Assembly: GCA_030692045.1 (NCBI GenBank)
Contig: JAUYCX010000041.1
Span: 58,370 to 122,369 of the forward strand
Direction: 5' to 3'
DNA: 64,000 nt
From: Candidatus Omnitrophota bacterium
Lineage (GTDB): Bacteria; Omnitrophota; Gorgyraeia; JAUYCX01
The notes below the pieces were generated by a model. That model searched no databases, had not been told where the DNA came from, and was given only the letters and a program-made list of their open reading frames with translations. The translations under genes and the position numbers were made by a program. The number at the start of each line of letters is the position of its first letter. The stretch's first letter is position 1. Positions 9,043-19,400 of the stretch are shown piece by piece.

Positions 9043-12000
9043 TTAAGGAAATTCTAGCCGTTGCACTAATGCTCTTTTGTTGTGCACCAGACAACCGTTA
9101 GCAAAATAGTTATGGACATTGCCTACTTCCAAATCATAAACATCTGCGCTTTTTTGCTGAAGTTTTATGGAAGTAATTTTTGTCTTGATGAGCTTACTTT
9201 TCTTTAGGATTACAATTGTATCGCCCTTTTTTAAATCTGAAACTGTTTTATATTCAGTTCCAGTAAATAAGGGGTGCACTCCTGTGGCATTCAATCGTTG
9301 GCCATCTTCAGTTGTTACGATAAAGTATCCTTCAACCTTTGGGTGGCTAAATGTTTCCACAACCACAGCTTCCTGTAATTGATTTTCTCCAAAACCCAAA
9401 ACCTTATCTCCGACTTTGACTTTTTCAATTGGCATATGCCTTCCATCAGCAAGTTTTATACGTGTGCCTTTTAAGAAACAACCGCCTCCACCACCTATGT
9501 TGGTAATAGTTAGAGAGGCATCATCAAAATAAGCCCTGCCGCCAGCTGCATAAGGGTCAAATCTTTGCGCCGTAAAAGAAGCCGCAAAACGCACCTTTGC
9601 GGTGTTACTGGGTGCAATGGCGCTAACCGAAAGCTGACTCCAATCTACATTACCGCCAATTGATTGGGTGCGTAAATCCAAGACTTGGTCTGAAGAATTT
9701 AAGAAAAGTATTTCCAAGCCAGCGCGGGCAGCTGATAAAGCGTGTCCTACTGTTTTTGCCCAAAGTCTGGCAGTCACCAATTTGTTAGCTTGAGCAGCTA
9801 CCTCCTGACGCAGTTCTCCACGGTAGGCATCAGTTTCAACCTCGTCAATGGTAAATTTTGCCGCATAGCTCCCGGCGTGGACAAATTCCGTAGTCACAAA
9901 TGCTGGACGATAAAGATTATCCCAATCATTTAAACCATTTTCAAAACCCACATTTAATAATTGCGTATGCGCTGGAGGAGCAGGAATTTGTGTATAGGAA
10001 TAAACAAAATCATCAAAATTAACTGTTCCGCCAATTGCATTGGCATCGCCTTGAATGGCAAAGGCAAAACCACTAACCCTTACCCTTTTTGCTCCTGCAG
10101 GAATGGTTGCGGCAATGTAAACTTGTCGCCAGTTATTCACCGCGCTAATCTGGCTTTTGCCGATTTCGTGCGCCACATCTGAGGCGTCAAAATACTGCAG
10201 CATTATTCCGCCATTGGCTTGGGCTAAAACATTGATATTGGATTTTACATAGGCAGTCAGCCAAACATTCCGGTCTGCAGGAAAGGGCGCGCCTTGATTA
10301 TTGTAATAAATATCCTGATAAACAATACTAAAATAATCATTATCTGGAATTGCCACAATTGTTTTCTTGGCAGAATAAAGGCCGCTATGAGGCGCAACAT
10401 TATCTATCTGAGTGGGTGGACCAAATAAATCTGTCCAATCGCTCAAACCTGCTTCAAAACCTAAATTGGAAAGTGCAGTAGGAAAATCTGGCAAAGGAAG
10501 CGGGCTTCGCGAAGCCACCACATCATCAAAATAAGCTGCGCCTCCTAAATTTGCTTGCGCTCGAGGGCAAGTAGCAAATGGACTAATTCTTGCCTTTACA
10601 GTGCCAGAAGGCGCGGTTTCAGAAACATAAAGATATGACCAGCCAGTTTGTCCTGTGATTATGTCTTGTCTGGATAGTAAAACTACATCTGAGGCATTGA
10701 GAAACTCAATCTTAAGTCCTGCACTGGCAGTAGAAGTTGGTGGAATATTTGTTTTTGCCCAAAGTGTAGAATAAAGAATTTCTCCGGGACTAAAAGTAAA
10801 CTCTTGATAAATTCTTGACCAGTAATCTGCAGTGCCTGGCAATTCAATAGTTGCCTTAGCAGAATAACTGCCAGAATGGTGCTCTTCTGCAACAACCTGC
10901 ATTGGAAAACCCGTGCCATCTGTTGTCCAGCCGCTAAAGGCATCTTCAAATCCGGGATTAAAAATCAATTCACTGGGCGGATTATTGGAGAAGGTCATAT
11001 CGTCTATATAAACATTTCCATTAATTGTTGCTTGATTCTTTAAAGCCCAAGCATAGCCGCTAATTCTAACTTTCACAGTTCCAGTAGGAGCTAATTTATA
11101 GGTATAAAGCAATCGCCAGTCAGTGTTGCCGCCGACAAAAGCTGATGCCTCAGTTCCAATTAAACCACCTGAGGCATTATAAAATCCAATTTTTAAACCA
11201 CCGTTAGCTGTAAAGGTTGGACCAATAGCAGTTTTAACCCAGCCAGTAATAAAAGCAGTTTGTCCTGGAGAAAAAGGAATTTCCTGATAAATTTCAGCTA
11301 AATAATCAAAAGCGCCATTGGTATCACCAATTGTATGCTGTGCAGAAAAATTTCCTGAATGTTTAACTGTGCCAGAAGCCACAAAAGGACGAAATAGAAC
11401 TGACCAATCATTTACCCCATTTTCAAAACCCGGATTAATTAAATCCGAAGGTGGCGGTGGGGGCGGAAGTGGTGTAGTAGAAGCTGCAAAATCATCAATA
11501 TAAAATGTGCCATTCAAAGCAGCATTATCATTTTGGCCTGCCCAGAGAAAAGCGCCAACCCTAATTTTTGTGGTTCCAGTTGGCGCTGTATCATCAACAT
11601 ATAATTGACGCCAATCTACTCCAGTCCTGCCGCCAATTTCTGATTTACGTTCGCGAAGAACAGTGTTTGTGGCATTTAGAAATTGAATGATTAGTCCGCC
11701 TTTGGCTTGGGCTAATTCAGAAATATCTGTTTTGCCCCAAGCTGAAGCATAAAGGTGTAGGCCAGCAGAAAAAGGCCTTTCTTGAAAAATAAATCCATAA
11801 TAATTTTGAGAGCTAACACTGTCCACGCTATCAAACGCACTATAAGTTCCTGAATGCCTTTCTGCAGCTGTAATAGCAAAGGGATAAACCGGTCCTCCGG
11901 TTGTCCAGCCACTTAACGCCTGTTCAAAACCAGGATTAGTAATTATATCTCCCGGAGCTTGAATCTTATCAATAAAAAGGTCATCCACATAGGCGCTGCC

Positions 12001-12513
12001 ACCTACTGCGGCATTATCAAATCTTTGCGCAAAAATAAAAGCGCCTGCCCTCACTTTTGCTGTGCCAGCAGGCGCACTGCCTGTTACATAAATCCTAAAC
12101 CAGTCATTAACTCCGCCCAATTCTGTTTTTATAGCGGTATTGGGAATGGGCTGATTACTGCCATCTAAAAATTCCACCAAAACTCCTACCCTGGCAGTTG
12201 AGCCAATTGCAAAATCAGTCTTTACCCATCCCTCCATATAAACCAAATCTCCAGAAGCATAAGGCTGAATAATCTGATAAATTTGTCCGTAGTATTCCTG
12301 TTCCGTAACTGTGGTAATTGTGTTGGTTGCGGCATAAGGCGGGGTATGATTAACAACAGTGCCTTCAAAGGGATGACCAATGGCAGACCAGTCATTAACG
12401 CCATTATTAAAACTGGGGTCAGTAAAAAGATTGACAGCAAATGCTGGTTGTGAAGATAAAATTAGTATGCCTAAAATTAAACCCGTGCCCATAATTTTCC
12501 AAATTTTTTTCAT
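9043..12513 (-). CDS. Secreted six-repeat carbohydrate-binding-like protein with C-terminal Hint domain
   Basis: 1,156 residues. A signal peptide (ending QPAFA, residue 26) is followed by six repeats of about 165 residues. Each opens with a consensus NPGFENGVNDW and closes with YIDD or YFDD. This is the jelly-roll pattern of CenC-type carbohydrate-binding modules (CBM4/9-like), so the protein probably binds polysaccharide. After a GGGG linker comes a 134-residue Hint domain. It starts at C1012 (CFLKGTRIKLADG), has the block-B-like TGVHPLF histidine, and ends with NGCLVHN, H1144-N1145. Only 11 residues follow, beginning with K1146. Lysine cannot act as a splicing nucleophile, so cleavage or transfer to another nucleophile is more likely than splicing. 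This fits bacterial intein-like domains. Confidence 0.85.
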   Translation of the reverse strand: MKKIWKIMGTGLILGILILSSQPAFAVNLFTDPSFNNGVNDWSAIGHPFEGTVVNHTPPYAATNTITTVTEQEYYGQIYQIIQPYASGDLVYMEGWVKTDFAIGSTARVGVLVEFLDGSNQPIPNTAIKTELGGVNDWFRIYVTGSAPAGTAKVRAGAFIFAQRFDNAAVGGSAYVDDLFIDKIQAPGDIITNPGFEQALSGWTTGGPVYPFAITAAERHSGTYSAFDSVDSVSSQNYYGFIFQERPFSAGLHLYASAWGKTDISELAQAKGGLIIQFLNATNTVLRERKSEIGGRTGVDWRQLYVDDTAPTGTTKIRVGAFLWAGQNDNAALNGTFYIDDFAASTTPLPPPPPPSDLINPGFENGVNDWSVLFRPFVASGTVKHSGNFSAQHTIGDTNGAFDYLAEIYQEIPFSPGQTAFITGWVKTAIGPTFTANGGLKIGFYNASGGLIGTEASAFVGGNTDWRLLYTYKLAPTGTVKVRISGYAWALKNQATINGNVYIDDMTFSNNPPSELIFNPGFEDAFSGWTTDGTGFPMQVVAEEHHSGSYSAKATIELPGTADYWSRIYQEFTFSPGEILYSTLWAKTNIPPTSTASAGLKIEFLNASDVVLLSRQDIITGQTGWSYLYVSETAPSGTVKARISPFATCPRAQANLGGAAYFDDVVASRSPLPLPDFPTALSNLGFEAGLSDWTDLFGPPTQIDNVAPHSGLYSAKKTIVAIPDNDYFSIVYQDIYYNNQGAPFPADRNVWLTAYVKSNINVLAQANGGIMLQYFDASDVAHEIGKSQISAVNNWRQVYIAATIPAGAKRVRVSGFAFAIQGDANAIGGTVNFDDFVYSYTQIPAPPAHTQLLNVGFENGLNDWDNLYRPAFVTTEFVHAGSYAAKFTIDEVETDAYRGELRQEVAAQANKLVTARLWAKTVGHALSAARAGLEILFLNSSDQVLDLRTQSIGGNVDWSQLSVSAIAPSNTAKVRFAASFTAQRFDPYAAGGRAYFDDASLTITNIGGGGGCFLKGTRIKLADGRHMPIEKVKVGDKVLGFGENQLQEAVVVETFSHPKVEGYFIVTTEDGQRLNATGVHPLFTGTEYKTVSDLKKGDTIVILKKSKLIKTKITSIKLQQKSADVYDLEVGNVHNYFANGCLVHNKRALVQRLEFP

Positions 12514-12570
12514 TCCCGTCTCCCTTTTGAAAAACTTTTTAAAAGTTTTAAAACTTCTTTTATCTACATA

Positions 12571-12599
12571 AGTATAACATAGTTACAGCTAAAAGGCAA
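12571..12599 (-). promoter_or_regulatory. Promoter of the carbohydrate-binding Hint protein
   Basis: On the minus strand, TTGCCT (12599-12594), a 17-nt spacer and TATACT (12576-12571) form a good sigma-70-type promoter. It lies 58 nt before the ATG, which has a GGGAG ribosome site. It sits in the 115-nt gap after the GH94 gene. Confidence 0.6.
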
Positions 12600-12628
12600 G
12601 AAAAAGCAAGCGTTTTCTTTAATAAAAC

Positions 12629-15094
12629 TCAGCCTAAAACCACTCTCACCTTGTGGACTTTTTGGTCAGAAAAAGGAGTAATTAAGTTGCCTTGTATCAA
12701 CTTTCCATCCAGATAAACTTCTTTGACACCCTGTTCAACTGCTTTAGGATTATTAACTTCTATATCATAAATTGCACCTCTAAAAAGCCGCCTAATTGAA
12801 AATTTCTTCCAATTTTTCGGCACGCAAGGGTCAATCCTTAAACCCTCAAAATCCCGCCGGATACCTAAAATCCATTCAGTCCCAGCCATAAAACCCCAAC
12901 CCGAACTTCCTGTAACCCAGGTAAAAGCTCCTTCTCCGTAGAGATAGGGATGTTGGGGACCAACTAAATATTCTGCAAATACATAGGGCTCGGTTTTATA
13001 GAGGTCATAATCAGTTTGAGCGTTGGGCATTATTTTCTTAAGAGATTTGTAAGCACGATTGCCCTGCCCTGCTTGACAATAGGCTACAATCATAAAGGTT
13101 GCCGCATGACAAAATACCGCGGCGTTTTCTTTGGTCCCTTGGGAAAACATACTGATTCTGCCTAATTTTGGCTCCCATTTACTATATGCGGGATAAAACA
13201 ATGCCAGACCATGAGGCCCATCTAAATATTTATCCACGGATTTTAAAAGCTTTTTTAAATGCTCTTGTTCTACTACTCCAGCAAGAATTGCCCAGGATTG
13301 AGTATTGATAAAAATCTTTCCCTGTTTATTAACTTTACTTCCGTAAACACTTCCATCGTCAGTAAATCCGCGCTTGTACCAAGCCCCATCCCAACAAATG
13401 GTATTAATGCGCTCAGTCATAGTTTTTGCCATATGCAGGTATTTATCCTTTTTTACTTTGTCGTCGATAAATTCAAAAATGTCTGCTAAGAATTTTAAAG
13501 AACGCACCAGCGCCTGGGCAAGCCAGACACTTTCGCCCTTGTGTTCTATGCCAGCGGCATCAATTGCATCATTCCAGTCTGCATGGCCAATTAAAGGCAG
13601 GCCGCGTTCACCTACATTATTAAAGCTAAAGTTTAAATTCTTTTCCAAATGCTCCAGAAGCGTTCCCTCTCCATCAGAAACTGAGCCACCCTTCCAATTA
13701 ACATCAATTTCCCAGCCATTAAGCCACAGGTCTTTTAAATAGGGTACATATTCAAACAGAATTTCCTTATCGCCTGTTTCCTTAATATAGGCGCTCACAG
13801 TGGCTGTAAGCCAGATTTGATGGTCTTTATTGGGCCGGTGTTTTGCCGGACCGCTTGTATCTGACCAACCAGGAGCTGATGTGCCGTCCCTGCGGATTAA
13901 ACAGGCAAGTTTTAAAATTCTTTTTCTGGTAAGTTGCGGGTTTATGGAACAGATTGCTTCAGAATCCTGACAGCTGTCGCGATAACCCCTGCCGCCAGAA
14001 CCCTCGTGGTAATAGCTAGGCGAGCGCGACCAAAAGTTGCAAATGTATACCTGATATTTTAACCAGATATTCATCATTAAATCAAAATCTTTGTCTGGGG
14101 TTTTCACAATTATATTCTCGAGAATTCTTTTCTTCCAGATTTGTTGAGTACGGGCTAATTCTTTTTTTGCCGCACCAATCTTTCGATATTTTTTAATCGT
14201 ATGAAACACTAAAGCTTTGTTTTCATTTTGTCCTAAGACAATTGTGAATTCCTTAGTTTGACCCAACCCAAGCTTTAAATTGTGTTTGAAATTGGCAACC
14301 CCATCTTCTCCTGAACAAAAACTTACATTCTTGTAATTGTGATTAAGAATAACGGAGGGCTTTTCTTCAGTATTGTATTTTCCTAAAAAGGAAAATTTTC
14401 TGGTAATATGGCCTGCAACTGGAAGCGATGAGGCAAAAAATGCCATTCCTTTAAATGGCTGGATATTCATATCGCCCCAGGCAGCAGTTTTCTTGGCAAA
14501 TATTGCCTGATGGGTCTTGTCAAACCAGATGCGGTTGTAAAGATTCATTATGTTGCGATATCGCAGTTCCTGATGATAATCACCTAAAAGCCATTCTACA
14601 TAAGGATAAAGCTCTAAGTTACGCGTTTTCTTAGAGAGGTTGCTTATCTTAACTAACCAAACCTCGCAGTCATCATCCTCAGGCACAAAATAGGTAATTT
14701 GGGAATTTATTTGATGGTAGGTAGTTTCAATTGTGGTATATCCTAAACCGTGGCGAGCCTGGTAAAATTCAGGCTTTACGCGTAACGGCTGATAGGTAAG
14801 CGACCAAACATTCTGTCTTCTGTTTTCTGTTCTCTGTTTTCTGTTCTCTGTTTTCTGTTCTCTGACATAAATGTATCTTCCCGGTCTATCAAAATGCCAG
14901 CCTTCAGGAAGCCATCTTAAAATTCTGTCTGTGCGGCAATCTTTGTAAAAGCTGTATCCGCCGGCGCACTGAGAAATAATTGCGCAATACCTTTCGTTGG
15001 TTAAATAATTAATCCAAGGACGGGGAGTTGTAGGAGAGGTAATAATAAACTCAGCGCCATCAGTTGAAAAATGTCCGTATTTATTTTTGTTCAT
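12629..15094 (-). CDS. GH94 disaccharide phosphorylase (cellobiose phosphorylase-like)
   Basis: 821 residues, close to the usual length of GH94 cellobiose and chitobiose phosphorylases. The N-terminus (YGHFSTDGAEFIITSPTTPR then PWINYL) is typical of the family. GGRGYRDSCQD (around residue 370) is the substrate-site loop, and GHADWNDAID carries the DWND motif (506-509) with the general-acid aspartate. These enzymes are cytoplasmic and use phosphate to split a beta-linked disaccharide into a sugar 1-phosphate and free sugar. No signal peptide is seen. This is the logical intracellular partner of the importer at 5.6-8.9 kb, though the gene is separated from it by the Hint-protein gene. Residues around 80-96 are an odd low-complexity insertion (see repeat at 14815-14872). 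Confidence 0.88.
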   Translation of the reverse strand: MNKNKYGHFSTDGAEFIITSPTTPRPWINYLTNERYCAIISQCAGGYSFYKDCRTDRILRWLPEGWHFDRPGRYIYVREQKTENRKQRTENRRQNVWSLTYQPLRVKPEFYQARHGLGYTTIETTYHQINSQITYFVPEDDDCEVWLVKISNLSKKTRNLELYPYVEWLLGDYHQELRYRNIMNLYNRIWFDKTHQAIFAKKTAAWGDMNIQPFKGMAFFASSLPVAGHITRKFSFLGKYNTEEKPSVILNHNYKNVSFCSGEDGVANFKHNLKLGLGQTKEFTIVLGQNENKALVFHTIKKYRKIGAAKKELARTQQIWKKRILENIIVKTPDKDFDLMMNIWLKYQVYICNFWSRSPSYYHEGSGGRGYRDSCQDSEAICSINPQLTRKRILKLACLIRRDGTSAPGWSDTSGPAKHRPNKDHQIWLTATVSAYIKETGDKEILFEYVPYLKDLWLNGWEIDVNWKGGSVSDGEGTLLEHLEKNLNFSFNNVGERGLPLIGHADWNDAIDAAGIEHKGESVWLAQALVRSLKFLADIFEFIDDKVKKDKYLHMAKTMTERINTICWDGAWYKRGFTDDGSVYGSKVNKQGKIFINTQSWAILAGVVEQEHLKKLLKSVDKYLDGPHGLALFYPAYSKWEPKLGRISMFSQGTKENAAVFCHAATFMIVAYCQAGQGNRAYKSLKKIMPNAQTDYDLYKTEPYVFAEYLVGPQHPYLYGEGAFTWVTGSSGWGFMAGTEWILGIRRDFEGLRIDPCVPKNWKKFSIRRLFRGAIYDIEVNNPKAVEQGVKEVYLDGKLIQGNLITPFSDQKVHKVRVVLG
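14815..14872 (-). repeat. In-frame short tandem repeat inside the GH94 gene
   Basis: Three near-identical units of TTCTGTTCTCTGTTTTC type sit near the start of the GH94 frame. They encode a charged stretch of EQKTENRKQRTENRRQN type. The stretch has no counterpart in the normal GH94 N-terminal beta-sandwich, so it probably forms a surface loop created by repeat expansion. Confidence 0.7.
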
Positions 15095-15156
15095 TTCTCG
15101 AATTTAATCGCAGTGTAAAAACTGATTATGAAGTTTATCACAGGGTAAATTTGAGG

Positions 15157-15196
15157 TCAAGCAAAAATTGCCAACTGGTGTTTAATTTTTGCTTGA
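15157..15196. promoter_or_regulatory. Perfect 13-bp hairpin upstream of the GH94 gene
   Basis: TCAAGCAAAAATT (15157-15169) and its exact complement AATTTTTGCTTGA (15184-15196) flank a 14-nt loop. It lies 63 nt before the GH94 ATG and 131 nt after the PilZ stop. No T-run follows on the minus strand, so it is not a standard terminator. It could be an operator or a leader attenuator for the phosphorylase. Confidence 0.5.
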
Positions 15197-15326
15197 TGCA
15201 GCAAAGGCTTTTGCGGCGCAAGAGAAAATTATTGGCTGGATTTTCTTATGCCCCTTGCCGCCAGAGACGGGTTAATTCTTCCTTTCTAATCGGATTTCGA
15301 TATCGAGATTCGAATTTAAATCTATT

Positions 15327-15692
15327 TTAAGTTAATATGTCTTCTGTTTTAATTACAGGATTACGGTTCAACAGCCTATGACAATCCATTAGGTTTACAT
15401 TTTTAAAACTTATCCCTGCATCCCAAACATTCTTTCCCTCATCTCTTAGCCAGACCACCTTTCCCTGAAAATGTATGGGCTTATATCCGTCAGGAACCTC
15501 AATCCAAAAATCTATTTCTTTATCAATACTTAACTTTTGTTTGGTAATAACTTTAACTCCGCTGGCAGAGAAATTTCTAAGATAAATATCGGCTTTAAAG
15601 GGTTCTACTTTGGTAGTTAACCTTAGAGGATACTTTGCTTCTATTCTTTCAAAGAGTCGTCGGTCTTGAAAAGATAAATTACCGCCTATCAT
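15327..15692 (-). CDS. PilZ-domain protein (c-di-GMP receptor)
   Basis: 121 residues made of a single PilZ domain. The c-di-GMP-binding motifs are both present: RxxxR as RLFER near residue 12 and NxSxxG as NFSASG near residue 41. Downstream strands GKVVWLRDEG and AGISFKNVN match the PilZ barrel. Such stand-alone PilZ proteins change conformation on binding cyclic di-GMP and act on motility, exopolysaccharide or secretion machinery; the partner here is unknown. It lies 53 nt downstream of a second, divergent PilZ gene. Confidence 0.88.
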   Translation of the reverse strand: MIGGNLSFQDRRLFERIEAKYPLRLTTKVEPFKADIYLRNFSASGVKVITKQKLSIDKEIDFWIEVPDGYKPIHFQGKVVWLRDEGKNVWDAGISFKNVNLMDCHRLLNRNPVIKTEDILT

Positions 15693-15745
15693 CTAAAACG
15701 CCCCACTTATTTCCTGGATTACAATGAAGCCCAGCGGGCAGGCTA

Positions 15746-16069
15746 TTACTTTCCCAAATAATCTTCAAGACGATTCCCTGCTTGTGCAGAGATATCTGTA
15801 AAAGCCATGCCCACTCGATAACGCTCTTGGCTCCCAAGTTTTTGCACCCATTTAACTTTACCTACAGCCAAAAGTGGTTCGCTCTTCGGTGAAAGGGCTA
15901 TCTCCATAACCAAGTTTGAATTTAAAGGAATAAATTTGGAAGAGATAAGCCCCACTCCGCCTTTGCTTATGTCCATTGTTTGGCTGTTATCAAATAGGGT
16001 GCCTTTTCTGCAAAGGATGGGAACGCGACAACCAAATCGAGAGCAAGACCTTTTTTCATTCACTTCCAT
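15746..16069 (-). CDS. PilZ-domain protein (c-di-GMP receptor)
   Basis: 107 residues, a single PilZ domain. RSCSR (RxxxR) is near residue 7 and DISKGG (DxSxxG) near residue 33; GKVKWVQKLG and VGMAFTDIS follow. It differs greatly in sequence from the neighbouring PilZ gene, so the two are not a recent duplication. The pair may give two affinity levels or two targets for the same second messenger. The upstream gap carries inverted repeats. Confidence 0.88.
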   Translation of the reverse strand: MEVNEKRSCSRFGCRVPILCRKGTLFDNSQTMDISKGGVGLISSKFIPLNSNLVMEIALSPKSEPLLAVGKVKWVQKLGSQERYRVGMAFTDISAQAGNRLEDYLGK

Positions 16070-16086
16070 TTGACTTTCTTCAATGA

Positions 16087-16128
16087 GACCACGATTTACA
16101 GAACGAAGTGAATGTAAATCGTATGGTC
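16087..16128. repeat. Inverted repeat just upstream of the second PilZ gene
   Basis: GACCACGATTTACA (16087-16100) pairs with TGTAAATCGTATGGTC (16113-16128) with one bulge and a 12-nt loop. It lies 18 nt before the PilZ ATG, on the leader of that transcript, so it could hide the ribosome site or act as an operator. Confidence 0.5.
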
Positions 16129-16131
16129 GAA

Positions 16132-16247
16132 TTGAACCCCCACACCAATTTTTGAAACAGCTATTTATTCTTATTCTTTGGCATATCTTTAAATAAATCC
16201 CTATCTTAACCTTATCGCACCTTTACAAAAATTGGTGTGGGGGTCAA
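16132..16247. repeat. Long-range inverted repeat, arms of about 22 nt
   Basis: Part of the 391-nt gap 16070-16460. TTGAACCCCCACACCAATTT plus TTG (16132-16154) is matched in inverted form at 16226-16247 with one extra base in the left arm, around 71 nt of AT-rich sequence. It has the shape of a small non-autonomous mobile element or REP-like unit. No ORF lies inside. The rest of the gap (16299-16460) is AT-rich with a weak TTGCTTAAGAAGCAA dyad and nothing else I can name. Confidence 0.55.
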
Positions 16248-16298
16248 ATTCCCCCGCCGCTTTGCTTCGCAAAGCGAAGCAGGCGGGGTCATTTGACC
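16242..16298. repeat. GC-rich hairpin in the gap downstream of the metalloprotease gene
   Basis: GGTCAAAT at 16242 pairs with ATTTGACC at 16291-16298, CCCCGCC with GGCGGGG, and the inside is the palindrome GCTTTGCTTCGCAAAGC. It overlaps the right arm of the longer inverted repeat by six bases, so the two structures are alternatives. It may end the transcript from the gene at 16461. Confidence 0.55.
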
Positions 16299-16460
16299 TC
16301 CATTCAAATTTTAACACATTATTGCTTAAGAAGCAAGCGCTTTTTTAAAAGTTTTGTGCTCTAACTTGTTGCAATTTCTATAAATATATAAAATCAAGAT
16401 TGTTGCTTAGATTAATTTATGCACTGACTACCGTGAATTCTTACCGGTTTGTGTAATACT

Positions 16461-19400
16461 TCACAATTCCTCCCTCTCTATCTCACGAGGAGTTGCCTTT
16501 GAATTATGCACCAACACGCCTTGCGCAAAATAATTCTGCACCTCCTCCACTTCAAAATTGTATACATCAACTTGCTTTTTGATTTTTTCCATCATTTGGA
16601 TTTGAGATTTTTTAAGGATATCCCCTTCTAAAATCGATAAACTATCCCCCAGCTTAAGCTCTTTAACAGCTCGATAATCACCATTACTAAAAACACGGTG
16701 TTCTCCAGTTACCCGAAGTATTCGTCCATCTTCAGTTTTAATGCGGTAAAACTCAGCTACCTTGGGATGTTTAAAGGTTTTTAAGACCTTTCGACTTATT
16801 GGCTTTCCATGCTTTATTGCCAAGACTAAATCACCCACAGCAATTTTCTCAATAGGTTTGTTTGTTCCATCTGCCAAAGAAATCTTTGTTCCTTTTAATA
16901 AACAATTTCCCGGGCCCCTGACATCAATTGTAAATCTAATCGTATCCATTAAACCCACATTAATATCATCATAGATGTAAATGCTAAATTGATATTGCCC
17001 CAATGCTGTAGGAATCCAATTCCAATACCACTCTTGACCATTGTGTTGAAGTATGGGAGCTGGTACAGCATTGTTGTGATTTGCATGTGTCATAGTAATA
17101 TTCTCTGGATTGGAATCCGGGTCCTGCCAAATAACTGGCAGACTTAAGGCAAGGCCCACTTGCGCTGGCCTATTAAGGACTTGCTGATTACTTTCTGGAA
17201 ATCGCGGAGCTTGATTAGATAGAATTGCTCTGGGACTGCCTAAAATTTGTAAATTATCCACAAAACATATGGCATCGCTTCTGGTGGCAAAACTTATACG
17301 CGGATTCCAAGCTACATCAATGGATGTGGCATTGGGGGTTGTGGGCCGGGGTTCATCAGAGCGATAAACAAAAAGCTTAACGCTTTGATTAGGCAACCAC
17401 TCAAACTCCACCTTCCACCAGACATTAACATCATTTGTTCCCACATTTCTTATGGGTGTTAAGAATTCTGTTTCGCCAATGTAACGTTGTAAATAAATCT
17501 GATTGTCTTTGGCTACAATTCCAAATCTACGGTATACGCTTTCGCCTCTACGATTTCCCTCTAAAAATGCGTGAAAATGGGAATTTAGATTATTGAACTT
17601 AGAATCAGCTTTAAATGTCATTGCCTCATTCTTATCCAAATTTCTGCGCAGTAAAATCCCATCCTTTCTATCCGAGGCATTGATACTAGTAAGCTTTAAC
17701 ATCCCACTGGTAACCGAAGGATAATCAAACAGCGTCCAGATATCTCGATTTAGTGGACTATTAAAATACTCCTGATGTATAGTCTCGCTTGTGGTTATTT
17801 CATAGAGAAAACCGTTTGCATTAAACTCATCTCCGCTAAAGGCGATTCTACTACCCTCTACAGCCGGATGATTATTTGGCCAAAAGGGTTGATAGTCTAA
17901 GTCAATAACTTTTCCTGTGGTAAGATTCATCACTTTTACCATGCGCTCTTCTGAGTTATAATACAATAAGTGAGAACTGGAAATTTCTGGCTGCATTTCT
18001 GTGGAAAGTCCAGGGCTTAGCCGCATTTCGCCTAAGTCATCAGCTGTATACATCAAACCATCTGGTCCAAAATTGTAACCGTAAATAGAAAGATTTCCAT
18101 CCCGGCTGTCCTGCCAGACAATCCACTGATCACTTACCCTTGCCCAGCCTTGTTCATAGGTATCATTGGTTATGCGGTATACTCGCCTATCTGCCGAACA
18201 AAAGAAATAAACCTCAGAATCAGCTTGCCGTCGGTCAATCCAGGCGAAACCTTTTTCTGAAATACCTGCTGAATCCCACCACATATAAGTGTTGGGATAG
18301 GGTCCAGGAAAGTCTGTTACATAATGCGGACCCCCATCATCTTGAGTAAAATATTTCTTATCCGGACCCATATCATAATAGGCAATGTAGGAATAACTAT
18401 CGCCGGAGGGGTCGCTTTCCCAGGCTTTGTAAAATAAAATGTATCTTCCGGCAACCTTAGGATAAATCGCCTCATAATCATTGCCTTCAATCCAAGTACT
18501 CACACTAACCACATTGCCACCATTGCCGTCATCAGCAGTGCCAAAAATCAAATCGTCACCCAAGTCATAAAGTTTAACCTTCCATTTCTCAATTTCATCT
18601 TCTTGAGCCATCCAGACAACAGTGCGACCGTCAATGCTAGCGCGTGCAGCTACACTTCCCGCTTCATTTCTATAGGATTTTATTAAGCGTTCTTCTCGCG
18701 TGACAAGGTTATAAACTTTAACGGCAGTGTTAGACGCATAAGCAATGTTATTTCCAGAAAGGTCAAAATTTTTGTTTCGCGCCTCACCAATAGCATCTAC
18801 AATAGTTCGCTTAAACCCTAAAGCAAGTTTAACCTCTTTGTTAGAGTTAAACCGCTCTCCTGTATTACCTACGCTAAAGTCAAGAGCTAAATTTAAATTT
18901 AGCTCCTCTGCTAAGAAACCTTGTGCCGAGATATCCATAACATAGGTAACGTTTCTGAATTCATTTTGTGGAATTGTTCCATAACTGCCTTGTGCTACAA
19001 TTGCAGTAATGTAAGGGCTATCAGAAGTGAGTGTTGCGCTGTTTACCTGGATATCATAAGGCAAGTTCACCACAAAAAGCCCATTATAAATAGGAATGGT
19101 TAACTCGATACGCTCTCCTGGCTCAACAATACCATTGCCATTTCCCAAACTTAGACCGATATTATCATCATTAAAATTAACTGAATGATACCGGTCAATG
19201 AAAAGCCCGCTAAATTCGTGTTCTATGGCAAAGGCTTTATAGATTTCTTGAAAATGGGGTGTGCCATTTAAAATATTGGGCGGTTGCTCATCATCATCTG
19301 CTAATAAAATGCTGGTGAGAAAATCAGCAATTGTTCGTGGATGATAAGTAGCAAAAGCTGTTTTGACTAAATCAGCCGCCATTTGCGTTCCTAAGAGCTC

